Shown here piece after piece: positions 6,713 through 14,036 of a stretch of DNA of 17,437 nt. The notes below the pieces were generated by a model. It saw nothing but the letters and a program-made list of their open reading frames with translations. It was not told where the DNA came from and made no database searches. The stretch's first letter is position 1. Every line of letters begins with the position of its first letter. The translations under genes and the position numbers were made by a program. This DNA comes from Desulfobulbaceae bacterium (GTDB lineage Bacteria > Desulfobacterota > Desulfobulbia > Desulfobulbales > Desulfocapsaceae): assembly GCA_030632405.1 (NCBI GenBank), contig DAOVUU010000010.1, positions 1 to 17,437 of the forward strand. The letters run 5' to 3'.

Positions 6713-8349
6713 GCTGCCAATCTAGTAAGATTATTGGAAATATTTTCTTCAATATCTTCCGTATCAGCAGGAGTAAGAAGGATATCCTTTATTCCATACT
6801 TGACAGCTTTTATCACTTTGGTTTTTGTCCATCCGGGGGCGGCGGCTATCAAAGGTAAAGAACACACGCTGCTCACCTTAATGGCAACACCAAAAGCCTG
6901 CTCATCAACATCCTGGGTAACAAGATAGACCGCCTTTATTTCCCTTGAAATAAAATCGTTTACATTATCTTTAAAAGAAAGCACCCGGACTACATATCCC
7001 CTGGTTCTCAAAACATCTCTCAGCTTACCTGCTTCATCGGCATCATCACCTATCAATAAAATATCGGCAACTCCTCCCAGATCATCGGTACCATTTGCAG
7101 CATGTTTCCCAATCTGCTCCAACTGTAACATCCTGACGGGAAAAAGGATGTGAAAAACACCCAGTTCATTATCATCAAGAATGAGGTTCATTGAGCTGAC
7201 CCAGTACTCCTGGTCTGGAATCGGTCCGTCACCAGAAGGCTCAACATCCATCGGTACTACCTGCTGAAACCCGGCTTTGATAAATCTAATTGTCTTTGTG
7301 TACTCGTCTTCAAAAACAGTAGTTAAAATTCCTGAAAATATATTGAGTACCTCGCCGTAAGCATCTTCCATATCAAGGTTGAAGTTTTCTTCATCCGCAT
7401 ACATTTCCAGTTCTGTATCCGGGATCATTATAAGTTTTCCGCCTACCCATATCGCATCTTTCATCGAGATAGAGAAAAAAACCTTATCTTCAACCTCACC
7501 TGTTACCTCTATTTCGGCAACAATTTGTTTACCGGTAACTTCCTTGGAAAAAAAATGTCTTTTGTTTATAATCCTGTTATCAATGTGCATCAGCTGAACT
7601 TCTACTCCTAAAAGTTCATTAACCCCATCCCTCATCATTCTCCGGCAATTGCTAAAAATTGCATCAACTCTTTTCTTAGATTGCGCAATATCGGGCCGCT
7701 GCTGCTCCTGCAGTACTGAATCCGCAGTCAGATCAGGACCTGATCCTGGCTCCAAGGGATCGTCTACCGGCACGTCTTCGAACTGCATATCAAATGCAGC
7801 AGCCGGGAGAAGTAAAACCATCTCCCCCAGAGGAGTTCCAGCCAAAATCATGGAGAAACTGACCTGGTAAAACATTTCATTTTTTACAGGCTCATCCGAC
7901 TCCATATCAACCCCGGATGCAACAATTTCTCTTTCCTCCTTTCTTACGAAACGGCATGATTTAGGGTACGCATCCTCAAAGTTATGAGTCATGGAACTGC
8001 AAATGATATTTGCGATCTCCCCGTAAGAATTTTCAATTTCCTCGTTAAATTCCTCTCTCCCAATAATTTCGTGAATTTCAGAGCTTGGCATCATTATCAA
8101 CGTGCCCGCCAGCATAATGGCATCATTTATACTTACAAACAGGCCCCCTGCCCCCTCAACTTCCCCGGCTATATCGATCTGTGTACAAATCTGCTTCTCG
8201 ACAAAACTAGTAAAAGCTCCCGCTTTGGTAGTGGGTTTTCTATCATCGTCTGCGAGAAAGAACTCAACGCCAAGCAGGGAAGTCACTTCGTCCTGCACGC
8301 TGATCCGGATGGTTTCTAGTATTGTATCAATTCGTTTTTGTGGATCCAT
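6709..8349 (-). CDS. Tandem CheX/CheC-like protein with C-terminal pseudo-receiver domain
   Basis: A 546-residue cytoplasmic protein made of two homologous CheX/CheC/FliY-like domains (about 5-195 and 225-410) and a receiver-like domain (about 424-546). Alignable stretches are RIDTILETIRISVQDEVTSLLGVEF against RVDAIFSNCRRMMRDGVNELLGVEV, and SYGEIANI against AYGEVLNI. The phosphatase motif ExxN is kept in both (E111/N114 and E333/N336); the second has the fuller DxxxExxN (from D329), in the first the Asp position is Asn. In the receiver, the acidic pair D435/D436 remains, but the phosphoacceptor region reads AVYLVTQD, the Thr/Ser position is Ala and the Lys position is Thr (LLTPA), so it should not be phosphorylated. 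Likely role: CheY-P removal or motor-associated adaptation; inferred from domains. A sigma-28-like promoter precedes it. ATG 8349 lacks a clear ribosome site. Confidence 0.85.
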   Translation of the reverse strand: MDPQKRIDTILETIRISVQDEVTSLLGVEFFLADDDRKPTTKAGAFTSFVEKQICTQIDIAGEVEGAGGLFVSINDAIMLAGTLIMMPSSEIHEIIGREEFNEEIENSYGEIANIICSSMTHNFEDAYPKSCRFVRKEEREIVASGVDMESDEPVKNEMFYQVSFSMILAGTPLGEMVLLLPAAAFDMQFEDVPVDDPLEPGSGPDLTADSVLQEQQRPDIAQSKKRVDAIFSNCRRMMRDGVNELLGVEVQLMHIDNRIINKRHFFSKEVTGKQIVAEIEVTGEVEDKVFFSISMKDAIWVGGKLIMIPDTELEMYADEENFNLDMEDAYGEVLNIFSGILTTVFEDEYTKTIRFIKAGFQQVVPMDVEPSGDGPIPDQEYWVSSMNLILDDNELGVFHILFPVRMLQLEQIGKHAANGTDDLGGVADILLIGDDADEAGKLRDVLRTRGYVVRVLSFKDNVNDFISREIKAVYLVTQDVDEQAFGVAIKVSSVCSLPLIAAAPGWTKTKVIKAVKYGIKDILLTPADTEDIEENISNNLTRLAA

Positions 8350-8407
8350 GACATGAAAAAAAAGAGAAAAACAACATTATATGATATACTCAAACTCTCT
8401 GCTCTTC

Positions 8408-8434
8408 TTATCGGGCAGAAGTGTTAATACATTA
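8408..8434 (-). promoter_or_regulatory. Candidate sigma-28 (FliA) promoter for the CheX-like gene
   Basis: On the minus strand TAATGTAT (8427-8434) is followed after exactly 11 bases by CCCGATAA (8408-8415). The enterobacterial FliA consensus is TAAAGTTT-N11-GCCGATAA, so 13 of 16 positions match with correct spacing. Transcription would start near 8400, about 50 bases before the CheX-like ATG at 8349. Late, FliA-dependent control is typical of chemotaxis genes, which supports the call. Confidence 0.6.
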
Positions 8435-8556
8435 AGAAGAAACAATTTACTTCACAAAATAATATCAGTAACGCGTCAAAAAAGCATACCTTTTTTCTTA
8501 TAACATAAATCAAATCCTCTTTTCCGTCAAAAGTTCATGTCTCAATTCATTTATTC

Positions 8557-8572
8557 TGGAATACAAATTGCA
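8557..8572 (+). promoter_or_regulatory. Candidate sigma-54 (RpoN) promoter for the flagellar operon
   Basis: TGGAAT-N5-TTGCA with GG (8558-8559) and GC (8570-8571) exactly ten bases apart, as in the -24/-12 consensus TGGCAC-N5-TTGC; the bases differing are those after TGG (AAT for CAC, two mismatches). Transcription would start near 8583, about 20 bases before the ATG at 8603 and just ahead of its ribosome site. A sigma-54 activator gene is encoded 1.8 kb upstream. Confidence 0.62.
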
Positions 8573-8602
8573 TAAAAGCCCAAAAGAGGAAAGGAAAACC
8601 CT

Positions 8603-11008
8603 ATGAAACATTGTCTACCTTATATAATTGTATCCATCTTTATGTCCTGCAGTTCTCTTCTAGCGTCTGAGCTCATCGAGGTGTCAAGAGTTGATAACAG
8701 GGACATCGTTCAGCTTTATTTCAGTTTCGACAAGGCACCATCCTTCTCCATGACGGTGAACGAAAAACGTATCAATCTGGTTTTTCGAAAGACCCAACCC
8801 CTTCCTGATTTAGAACTATTTGAGGCCGACGGCGATATAGTCAAAATTTTGCCACTGCCGAAGGGCAACGAATTCGTACTCTCCCTGTTTTTCAGATATA
8901 AACCTCAATATCACAGGCTCAGCAAAAGTAAAGACGATAAAATCGTCTTTGAAGCCCTGTTGGGAAATCAATTCAGCAAGTCCTATAAAGATCTGGCAGA
9001 TAAACTTAAAGGGTTGACAGTTCTTGACAGAAGTCCCATGGACAGCACCAATCCATATCTACTCTCACCCTACACCAGTGACTGGATGTCATTTTTTTCT
9101 GAATACGAGTCACCTGTGGTTATTGAAATTCCCTTAAAATTCAGCCTAATCCCCTTTCCTGTTATTCATCTTTTGCCTGTTAAAATGCGCGGTGATCGTA
9201 AAATATTGTCCGCAGAAATGCTCGAACTTGCCGATCGTGGCCATTGGAAGCAGCTGGCACATCAAATCTCCGAAAAGCTTCAAATAGAACCTGACGTCAG
9301 ACGAAAAAAAATGCTGGCTCTTACGTATGGCGAAGTTCTTGCCAAGGCCAATGATCTTGAAGGGGCCTTCAAACAATTTTACCTTTTAAACGAAAAATTC
9401 TCCGAAGAACTTATCGGCAATTTTGCCGGATATCTTCTGATTCTCATTCGGGCCATTCATGAAGATCCATATATTGCTGATTTAGAATTTAGAGAACTTG
9501 AAAAAAAAATCAGTACAACCAATCCACTTTCACCCTATCTCCATATAACCCAGATTGAGATAGCACTAGCCACATCACAACACAAAAGAATGAATAAACT
9601 GCTTCTCCAGGATAACATCGCTCTCCCTAGCAGGATTGAGAAAATAAGAAAAATCAGGCAGGCAGATTACTGGTTTGCGCTCAAGCAGCCGATCAAAGCA
9701 TATGTCGCATACGGGTTACTCAACCAATCCTCTCCGCTGCTCCAGGCACAGCCATATTCGATGTATGGAAACTGTACAACACTCTATGGACAAAAAAGGT
9801 ATCAGGAGAGTGCAGGGTGTTACAAACAGCTTTCAACGCTCCCTTTAACAAAAAACCAGAAAGGCCTTGTGCAATATAGAGAAAATATGGCCAAACTTAA
9901 ATTCCAGGGAAATATTTCTCTTGTGAAAGAATTTGGTCAAATAAAAAATACACTCCCCGATTCCGAATCGGGTCTCAGGGCAGCATTGAAAGAAGCTGAC
10001 CTGATTTTACTCCAGGACAAAAACCGATCCAGATGGGCACTGAATAATTATATCAGAGTCAGCAACAGTTCAATACTGCGCATTACCGCGGAAGAGGCTC
10101 TCTTCAAACAGGCCCTGATTCACTCAATGCTCGGGCAGAACAACAAAAGTATTTCGCTCCTTCAAAGACTTCTCAGAGAATTTCGGCATGGAAATATCAC
10201 GACTACCGCCCAGGCTTTACTTATTGAACTATTACCCCAGGAGATAAAAAGACTGACAGACAAACACCAATACCTTGATGCACTCGTTCTCGCCAAACAA
10301 AACAAAGCGTTATTCCAGAAAAACTGGATAAGCAGCAAATACCTTGTTGATATTGCTGATGCATACGGCAATATCGGTATTAATAATGAGGCGCAGCAAC
10401 TTTACCTTTATCTTATTGAAATAGTACCGATTGACCAAAAAGAGCAGTTTTACCTGCCAATGATTACTGCTGCCTTCAATTATGGAAACTACGCTCTTGT
10501 TGAAAATTATGCTTCACAATACAGCTATAACTATCCCCGGGGGAAATTCGACGATGAAATTCTTTTCTATAGACTACAGTCCCTCATATACAGTGAAAGG
10601 ATAAAAGAGGCCCTTCAGATGCTTCCATCTCCGCTTCCTGAAAAGATATATCCCCTGGCAGCTGTCATATACTATCGGACTGAAAACTATGAGCGCTCTG
10701 TAAGCGTGCTCCAGATGTTAGTACAATCAGGCTCACCATTAAACCAGGAAGAATTGATTATGTATGGTGAAAGTCTTTTTAAAACAGAAAATTTTGACGA
10801 AGCGGAAAAAATATTTCTGCAAATTACAAAAGAAAATCCATTTTTTGATCAGAGTCTCTATCGTCTGGCTGAAATTGAAAGAAACAAAGGCCAGGATAAA
10901 AATGCTCTAATATTATTTAAAAAAATTGTCGAAAAAGGAACAAACGCACTTTGGCAACAGTATGCTCAAAAAGAATTACTCTTTGCCGATGCTGAAACCA
11001 GGATGTAA
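8603..11008 (+). CDS. Exported TPR-repeat protein heading the flagellar operon (PflA-like layout)
   Basis: 801 residues with an N-terminal signal sequence (hydrophobic about 5-20; cleavage probably near LLA-S at 21-22; C16 follows F-M-S, a poor lipobox, so lipoprotein is possible but less likely). Residues about 23-117 look beta-rich and resemble an AMIN-type domain (IEVSRVDNRDIVQLYFSFDKAPSF...). From about 200 to the end the chain is alpha-helical with recognisable TPR units, clearest near the end (YYRTENYERSVSVLQMLV; YGESLFKTENFDEAEKIFLQI; LYRLAEIERNKGQDKNALILFKKIV). Such repeats serve protein binding, so a periplasmic scaffold at the flagellar motor is a reasonable guess. Strong ribosome site AAGGA at 8591-8595. 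flgB follows after 68 bases on the same strand, and a sigma-54-like promoter lies just upstream. Exact function unknown. Confidence 0.85.
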   Translation: MKHCLPYIIVSIFMSCSSLLASELIEVSRVDNRDIVQLYFSFDKAPSFSMTVNEKRINLVFRKTQPLPDLELFEADGDIVKILPLPKGNEFVLSLFFRYKPQYHRLSKSKDDKIVFEALLGNQFSKSYKDLADKLKGLTVLDRSPMDSTNPYLLSPYTSDWMSFFSEYESPVVIEIPLKFSLIPFPVIHLLPVKMRGDRKILSAEMLELADRGHWKQLAHQISEKLQIEPDVRRKKMLALTYGEVLAKANDLEGAFKQFYLLNEKFSEELIGNFAGYLLILIRAIHEDPYIADLEFRELEKKISTTNPLSPYLHITQIEIALATSQHKRMNKLLLQDNIALPSRIEKIRKIRQADYWFALKQPIKAYVAYGLLNQSSPLLQAQPYSMYGNCTTLYGQKRYQESAGCYKQLSTLPLTKNQKGLVQYRENMAKLKFQGNISLVKEFGQIKNTLPDSESGLRAALKEADLILLQDKNRSRWALNNYIRVSNSSILRITAEEALFKQALIHSMLGQNNKSISLLQRLLREFRHGNITTTAQALLIELLPQEIKRLTDKHQYLDALVLAKQNKALFQKNWISSKYLVDIADAYGNIGINNEAQQLYLYLIEIVPIDQKEQFYLPMITAAFNYGNYALVENYASQYSYNYPRGKFDDEILFYRLQSLIYSERIKEALQMLPSPLPEKIYPLAAVIYYRTENYERSVSVLQMLVQSGSPLNQEELIMYGESLFKTENFDEAEKIFLQITKENPFFDQSLYRLAEIERNKGQDKNALILFKKIVEKGTNALWQQYAQKELLFADAETRM

Positions 11009-11076
11009 AAGGACATAAAATTGACCCAGGTTAACAGAAAAGTCGACTCTAAAATCTGTATTTACAAAGAGGTAAT

Positions 11077-11493
11077 ATGGACGCTTTAAAATCACTCGAC
11101 AGGCAAATGCAGTTACTGAGTAAGGTCTTGGATTTACGTGCCGAAAAAGCCCAGGTCATCTCTGCAAATATCGCAAATGCCGAGACTCCCGGCTACTCTC
11201 GTTCTGTTTTTAACTTTGAAAAAGACCTTAGCAATGCCATTAAGCAAACTGGAGCCATCCAGTTGACTACTTCACATAATGGACACATCCCGCTTGGTCC
11301 TGCCAACTTTAACTCCGTTGTCGGTAAAATCACTAAAGTGCCAAACCAGACCGCAATTGGAGATCAAAATGGAGTGAGCGTCGAACAGGAAATGATAGCG
11401 CTTTCCGAAAACGAAATATTGTATGAAACATCCGCTCAGCTGTTAAATAAAAAACTCAGCCTTCTCAAGCATGTCATATCCGGCGGACAATAA
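11077..11493 (+). CDS. flgB: Flagellar basal-body rod protein FlgB
   Basis: Proximal rod subunit, exported by the flagellar type III system and assembled between the MS ring/FliE and the distal rod. The 138 residues match the family length. The N-terminal helix with the flagellar axial-protein signature ANIANAETPGYSR (about residues 30-42) is clear, and the C-terminal helix (VEQEMIALSENEILYETSAQLLNKKLSLLKHVI) is the partner coiled-coil segment typical of FlgB. No signal peptide, as expected for this export route. ATG 11077 follows AGAGGT. flgC begins 34 bases after the stop. Confidence 0.97.
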   Translation: MDALKSLDRQMQLLSKVLDLRAEKAQVISANIANAETPGYSRSVFNFEKDLSNAIKQTGAIQLTTSHNGHIPLGPANFNSVVGKITKVPNQTAIGDQNGVSVEQEMIALSENEILYETSAQLLNKKLSLLKHVISGGQ

Positions 11494-11527
11494 CCGGTGT
11501 ACATAAGAAATATTTAAGAGGAAACCT

Positions 11528-11959
11528 ATGGATATTTTTAACACCTTTAAAATCAGCAGCTCGGCGCTGAAAGCGAATACTATCCGGTTGAACACCATTA
11601 GTTCAAACCTGGCAAACGTTGAAACCACATCTACTCCTGAAGGCGGTCCATATAAAAAGAAATCTGTCTATTTTCAAAGTCAGCCTCTGAATTTTCAAAA
11701 GGAATTAGAAGGCAATATGAAAAATGCAGTTCAGGGAGTTGCCGTTACCAAAATTCTCGAGGATGATAGTCCTGCAAAGAAAGTATATAATCCATCACAT
11801 CCTGATGCCAATGAAGATGGATATGTTGGAATGCCCAATATCAGTGTGCTCAAAGAGATGGTTGATATGATGTCTGCAACAAGAGCTTATCAGGCTAATG
11901 TGACTACAATCAAGTCAGCAAAAAGGATGGCCTTAAAGGCACTTGAAATCGGGAGATAA
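11528..11959 (+). CDS. flgC: Flagellar basal-body rod protein FlgC
   Basis: Second proximal rod subunit, 143 residues, full length. The N-terminal part has the axial-protein motif ISSNLANVETTSTPEGGPYKKK (about residues 25-46), with the TSTPEGGPY variant characteristic of FlgC, and the C-terminus has MVDMMSATRAYQANVTTIKSAKRMALKALEIG, the conserved coiled-coil end. A middle segment with HPDANEDGYVGMPNI is also standard. ATG 11528 is preceded by AGAGGAA. fliE starts 5 bases after the stop, so the two are translationally close. Confidence 0.97.
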   Translation: MDIFNTFKISSSALKANTIRLNTISSNLANVETTSTPEGGPYKKKSVYFQSQPLNFQKELEGNMKNAVQGVAVTKILEDDSPAKKVYNPSHPDANEDGYVGMPNISVLKEMVDMMSATRAYQANVTTIKSAKRMALKALEIGR

Positions 11960-11964
11960 ATTCC

Positions 11965-12264
11965 ATGAATACCATTAATACGTTTACCCCGCTCTCTCAG
12001 TCCCCAATCAGGCCTGCAGATACCAGCGATGTCAGTCAAGCTAAATCCGGATTTGGAGATATCCTCTCTTCAACATTAGAATCAGTAAATAATTCGCAGA
12101 TAACCGGGGATATGGCCATTGAAAAACTCCAGACAGGTGAAGCTAAACATCTCCATGAAGTGATGATAGCTGTTGAAGAAGCTGATATCTCTCTTCGAAT
12201 GCTGGTTCAAATGCGTAATAAAGCCCTTACGGCCTATGAAGAAATCATGCGGATGCAGATATGA
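11965..12264 (+). CDS. fliE: Flagellar hook-basal body complex protein FliE
   Basis: Small adaptor joining the MS ring (FliF) to the proximal rod, and the first substrate of the flagellar export apparatus. 99 residues, the usual size. The N-terminal part is poorly conserved and Ser/Thr rich; the second half GEAKHLHEVMIAVEEADISLRMLVQMRNKALTAYEEIMRMQI carries the conserved helix ending in EIMRMQ(I/V), which identifies the family. ATG 11965 has GGGAG upstream, inside the flgC end. The TGA stop coincides with the first bases of a dispersed inverted repeat, but the C-terminus is canonical, so the repeat has not truncated the protein. Confidence 0.96.
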   Translation: MNTINTFTPLSQSPIRPADTSDVSQAKSGFGDILSSTLESVNNSQITGDMAIEKLQTGEAKHLHEVMIAVEEADISLRMLVQMRNKALTAYEEIMRMQI

Positions 12265-12311
12265 TGGCGTCGTAAAAAGCCCGATCTCCTGCGTTGTATG
12301 TTTTTTACAAG
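12262..12311. repeat. Dispersed inverted repeat, copy 2, in the fliE-fliF gap
   Basis: The left arm TGATGGCGTCGTAAAAAGC (12262-12280) shares 17 of 19 bases with 1785-1803. The right arm GTTTTTTACAAG (12300-12311) is its imperfect complement, giving a stem of about 11 bases with nine matches and a loop of about 19-20 bases. The first three bases are the fliE stop codon. It accounts for part of an unusually wide gap (140 bases) in an otherwise compact operon. The remainder, 12312-12404, shows only the fliF ribosome site AAAGGAA. Confidence 0.55.
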
Positions 12312-12404
12312 TTTATCAGATATGGCAGCTTCATTCAGAGCCATTTGTTACCTGCTGGATGGTGCAATTTTTAATAATTACTTCGATTTGTTAAAGGAAC
12401 ATAC

Positions 12405-14033
12405 ATGGAATCAGTAGAACAAAACCCTCCAGCACTTGCCAAACCCGCAGTGGTCCAGGAGGCTCAACCCAAAGATAAAAATCTCATCGCACTTATTCAG
12501 GATTGGCCCCTATCGCGAAAAATCGCTACGATTGCAGTGCTGTTGATTACAGTAGCACTTTTTGGTGTTCTTATCCTCCAGGCGAGAACAGCCGATCAGC
12601 AGCTTCTTTATGCCAACCTCTCCACCAATGATGCTGCTGCAGTAACAAACTGGTTGAAAGCCCAGAAAATCGTATATTCTCTAAAAAATGGAGGCCGTGA
12701 CATATGGGCTTCAGCCAGCCAGATATATCAAACCCGCCTTGATCTCGCAGCAAATGGTCTCCCAAGCGGAGGCGGAGTTGGCTTTGAAATATTTGATAAA
12801 CAGAGTTTCGCACTGACCGACTTTGTGCAAAAAGTCAATCACACCAGGGCACTCCAGGGTGAACTTGCCAGAACAGTAACTTCCCTTGCCCCGGTCGAAT
12901 CCGCTCGAGTGCATCTGGCGCTTCCTGAAAAACGATTATTCAAGAATCAGCAAAAAAAGGCGACTGCCTCCGTTATAATAACTCTTGTCCCGGGAAGAAA
13001 ACTTGAAAAGAGCCAGGTGCAGGGAATTATCCATCTCGTTGCCGGTTCGGTTATGGGGCTGGAACTAGATGATGTTAAAATCATTGATTCCAATGGCGTT
13101 GTCCTTGAAAGCCTGGAAAAAGCGGATAAAGATAAATTCATGTCTTTGGATATGCTCTCCTACCAGCAGCAAATCGAGCACAGACTTGAGATACGGGCCC
13201 AGGATCTCCTTGATAAAACAATGGGCAGAGACCGTGCAATGGTCAGAGTGACCGCCTCTCTCGATTTTTCTAAAGTAGAAAAAACACAGGAATTTTTCGA
13301 TGGTGACGATCCGGTTATCAGAAGCGAACAATTGAATCAGGAAAGCAGTTCTACTCAAAATGCAGGCGGTATCCCTGGAGTAGAATCAAACCTTGATGGA
13401 AATCTTCAGGGAAACAACAATCTATCTCCTTCGGGCAGCAGTAATTCCCGGATTACCAACTACGAAATCAGCAAGACTGTCAGTAAAACTATTAACCCTG
13501 TAGGCAGCATTGTAAAACTCTCAGTTTCGGTGTTGGTAGCAGACCGCGTTAAAGTTGACGAAGAGGGTAAGCCTGCTTCTACCACCCCGCTTACTGCTGA
13601 AGAGCTCAAATCCATTGAAAACATGGTTGCCACCGCAATAGGTATAGTACCAGAGCGGGGAGATATGATTAATGTACTGTCCCTGCCTTTTGTAGAAACT
13701 GAAGACACCGCAACAGAAATAACAATTGATTCGCCTCTTCTTATCTACGAATATATTCCATTTATTAAATATGGTCTGATTGTACTTGGGGCTCTTTTCG
13801 TCTACTTATTACTCATCAAACCTATGGTAAAGGCAATGAAAGGGGAAACGCAAAAGCATTTTAAGACAGTCAAACAACTTGAACGGGAGCAGCGTGAAAA
13901 CGATTTACTCGGGGAGGAAGAAGAACTACCTCCTCCACCGGTGGACGAAGCGATTACAATGCTTAAAAGAGAAGTAATGCAAAACCAGGCGCCCGCTGCT
14001 TTTATAGTAAAAAACTGGATCCAGGAAGGCTAA
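12405..14033 (+). CDS. fliF: Flagellar MS-ring protein FliF
   Basis: Inner-membrane protein that multimerises into the MS ring and carries the FliG rotor ring. 542 residues, full length. Transmembrane helix 1 is at about 39-60 and helix 2 at about 454-473, with the large periplasmic part between. The ring-building motifs are evident: LYANLSTNDAAAVTNWLKAQKI, then GLPSGGGVGFEIFDKQSFALTDFVQKVNHTRALQGELARTV, and ESARVHLALPEKRLF. A Ser/Asn/Gly-rich low-complexity loop lies near 315-345. The cytoplasmic tail (about 514-542, ending AAFIVKNWIQEG) is the FliG-binding segment. ATG 12405 follows AAAGGAA. fliG starts 3 bases after the stop, tight coupling fitting the physical pairing of the products. Confidence 0.97.
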   Translation: MESVEQNPPALAKPAVVQEAQPKDKNLIALIQDWPLSRKIATIAVLLITVALFGVLILQARTADQQLLYANLSTNDAAAVTNWLKAQKIVYSLKNGGRDIWASASQIYQTRLDLAANGLPSGGGVGFEIFDKQSFALTDFVQKVNHTRALQGELARTVTSLAPVESARVHLALPEKRLFKNQQKKATASVIITLVPGRKLEKSQVQGIIHLVAGSVMGLELDDVKIIDSNGVVLESLEKADKDKFMSLDMLSYQQQIEHRLEIRAQDLLDKTMGRDRAMVRVTASLDFSKVEKTQEFFDGDDPVIRSEQLNQESSSTQNAGGIPGVESNLDGNLQGNNNLSPSGSSNSRITNYEISKTVSKTINPVGSIVKLSVSVLVADRVKVDEEGKPASTTPLTAEELKSIENMVATAIGIVPERGDMINVLSLPFVETEDTATEITIDSPLLIYEYIPFIKYGLIVLGALFVYLLLIKPMVKAMKGETQKHFKTVKQLEREQRENDLLGEEEELPPPPVDEAITMLKREVMQNQAPAAFIVKNWIQEG

Positions 14034-14036
14034 CTG

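Noticed and set aside
6714..6740. CCAAT...ATTGG palindrome near the convergent stops as a bidirectional terminator
   Set aside because: Five-base stem with poor internal pairing and no adjacent T-run; it lies inside the CheX-like coding sequence.
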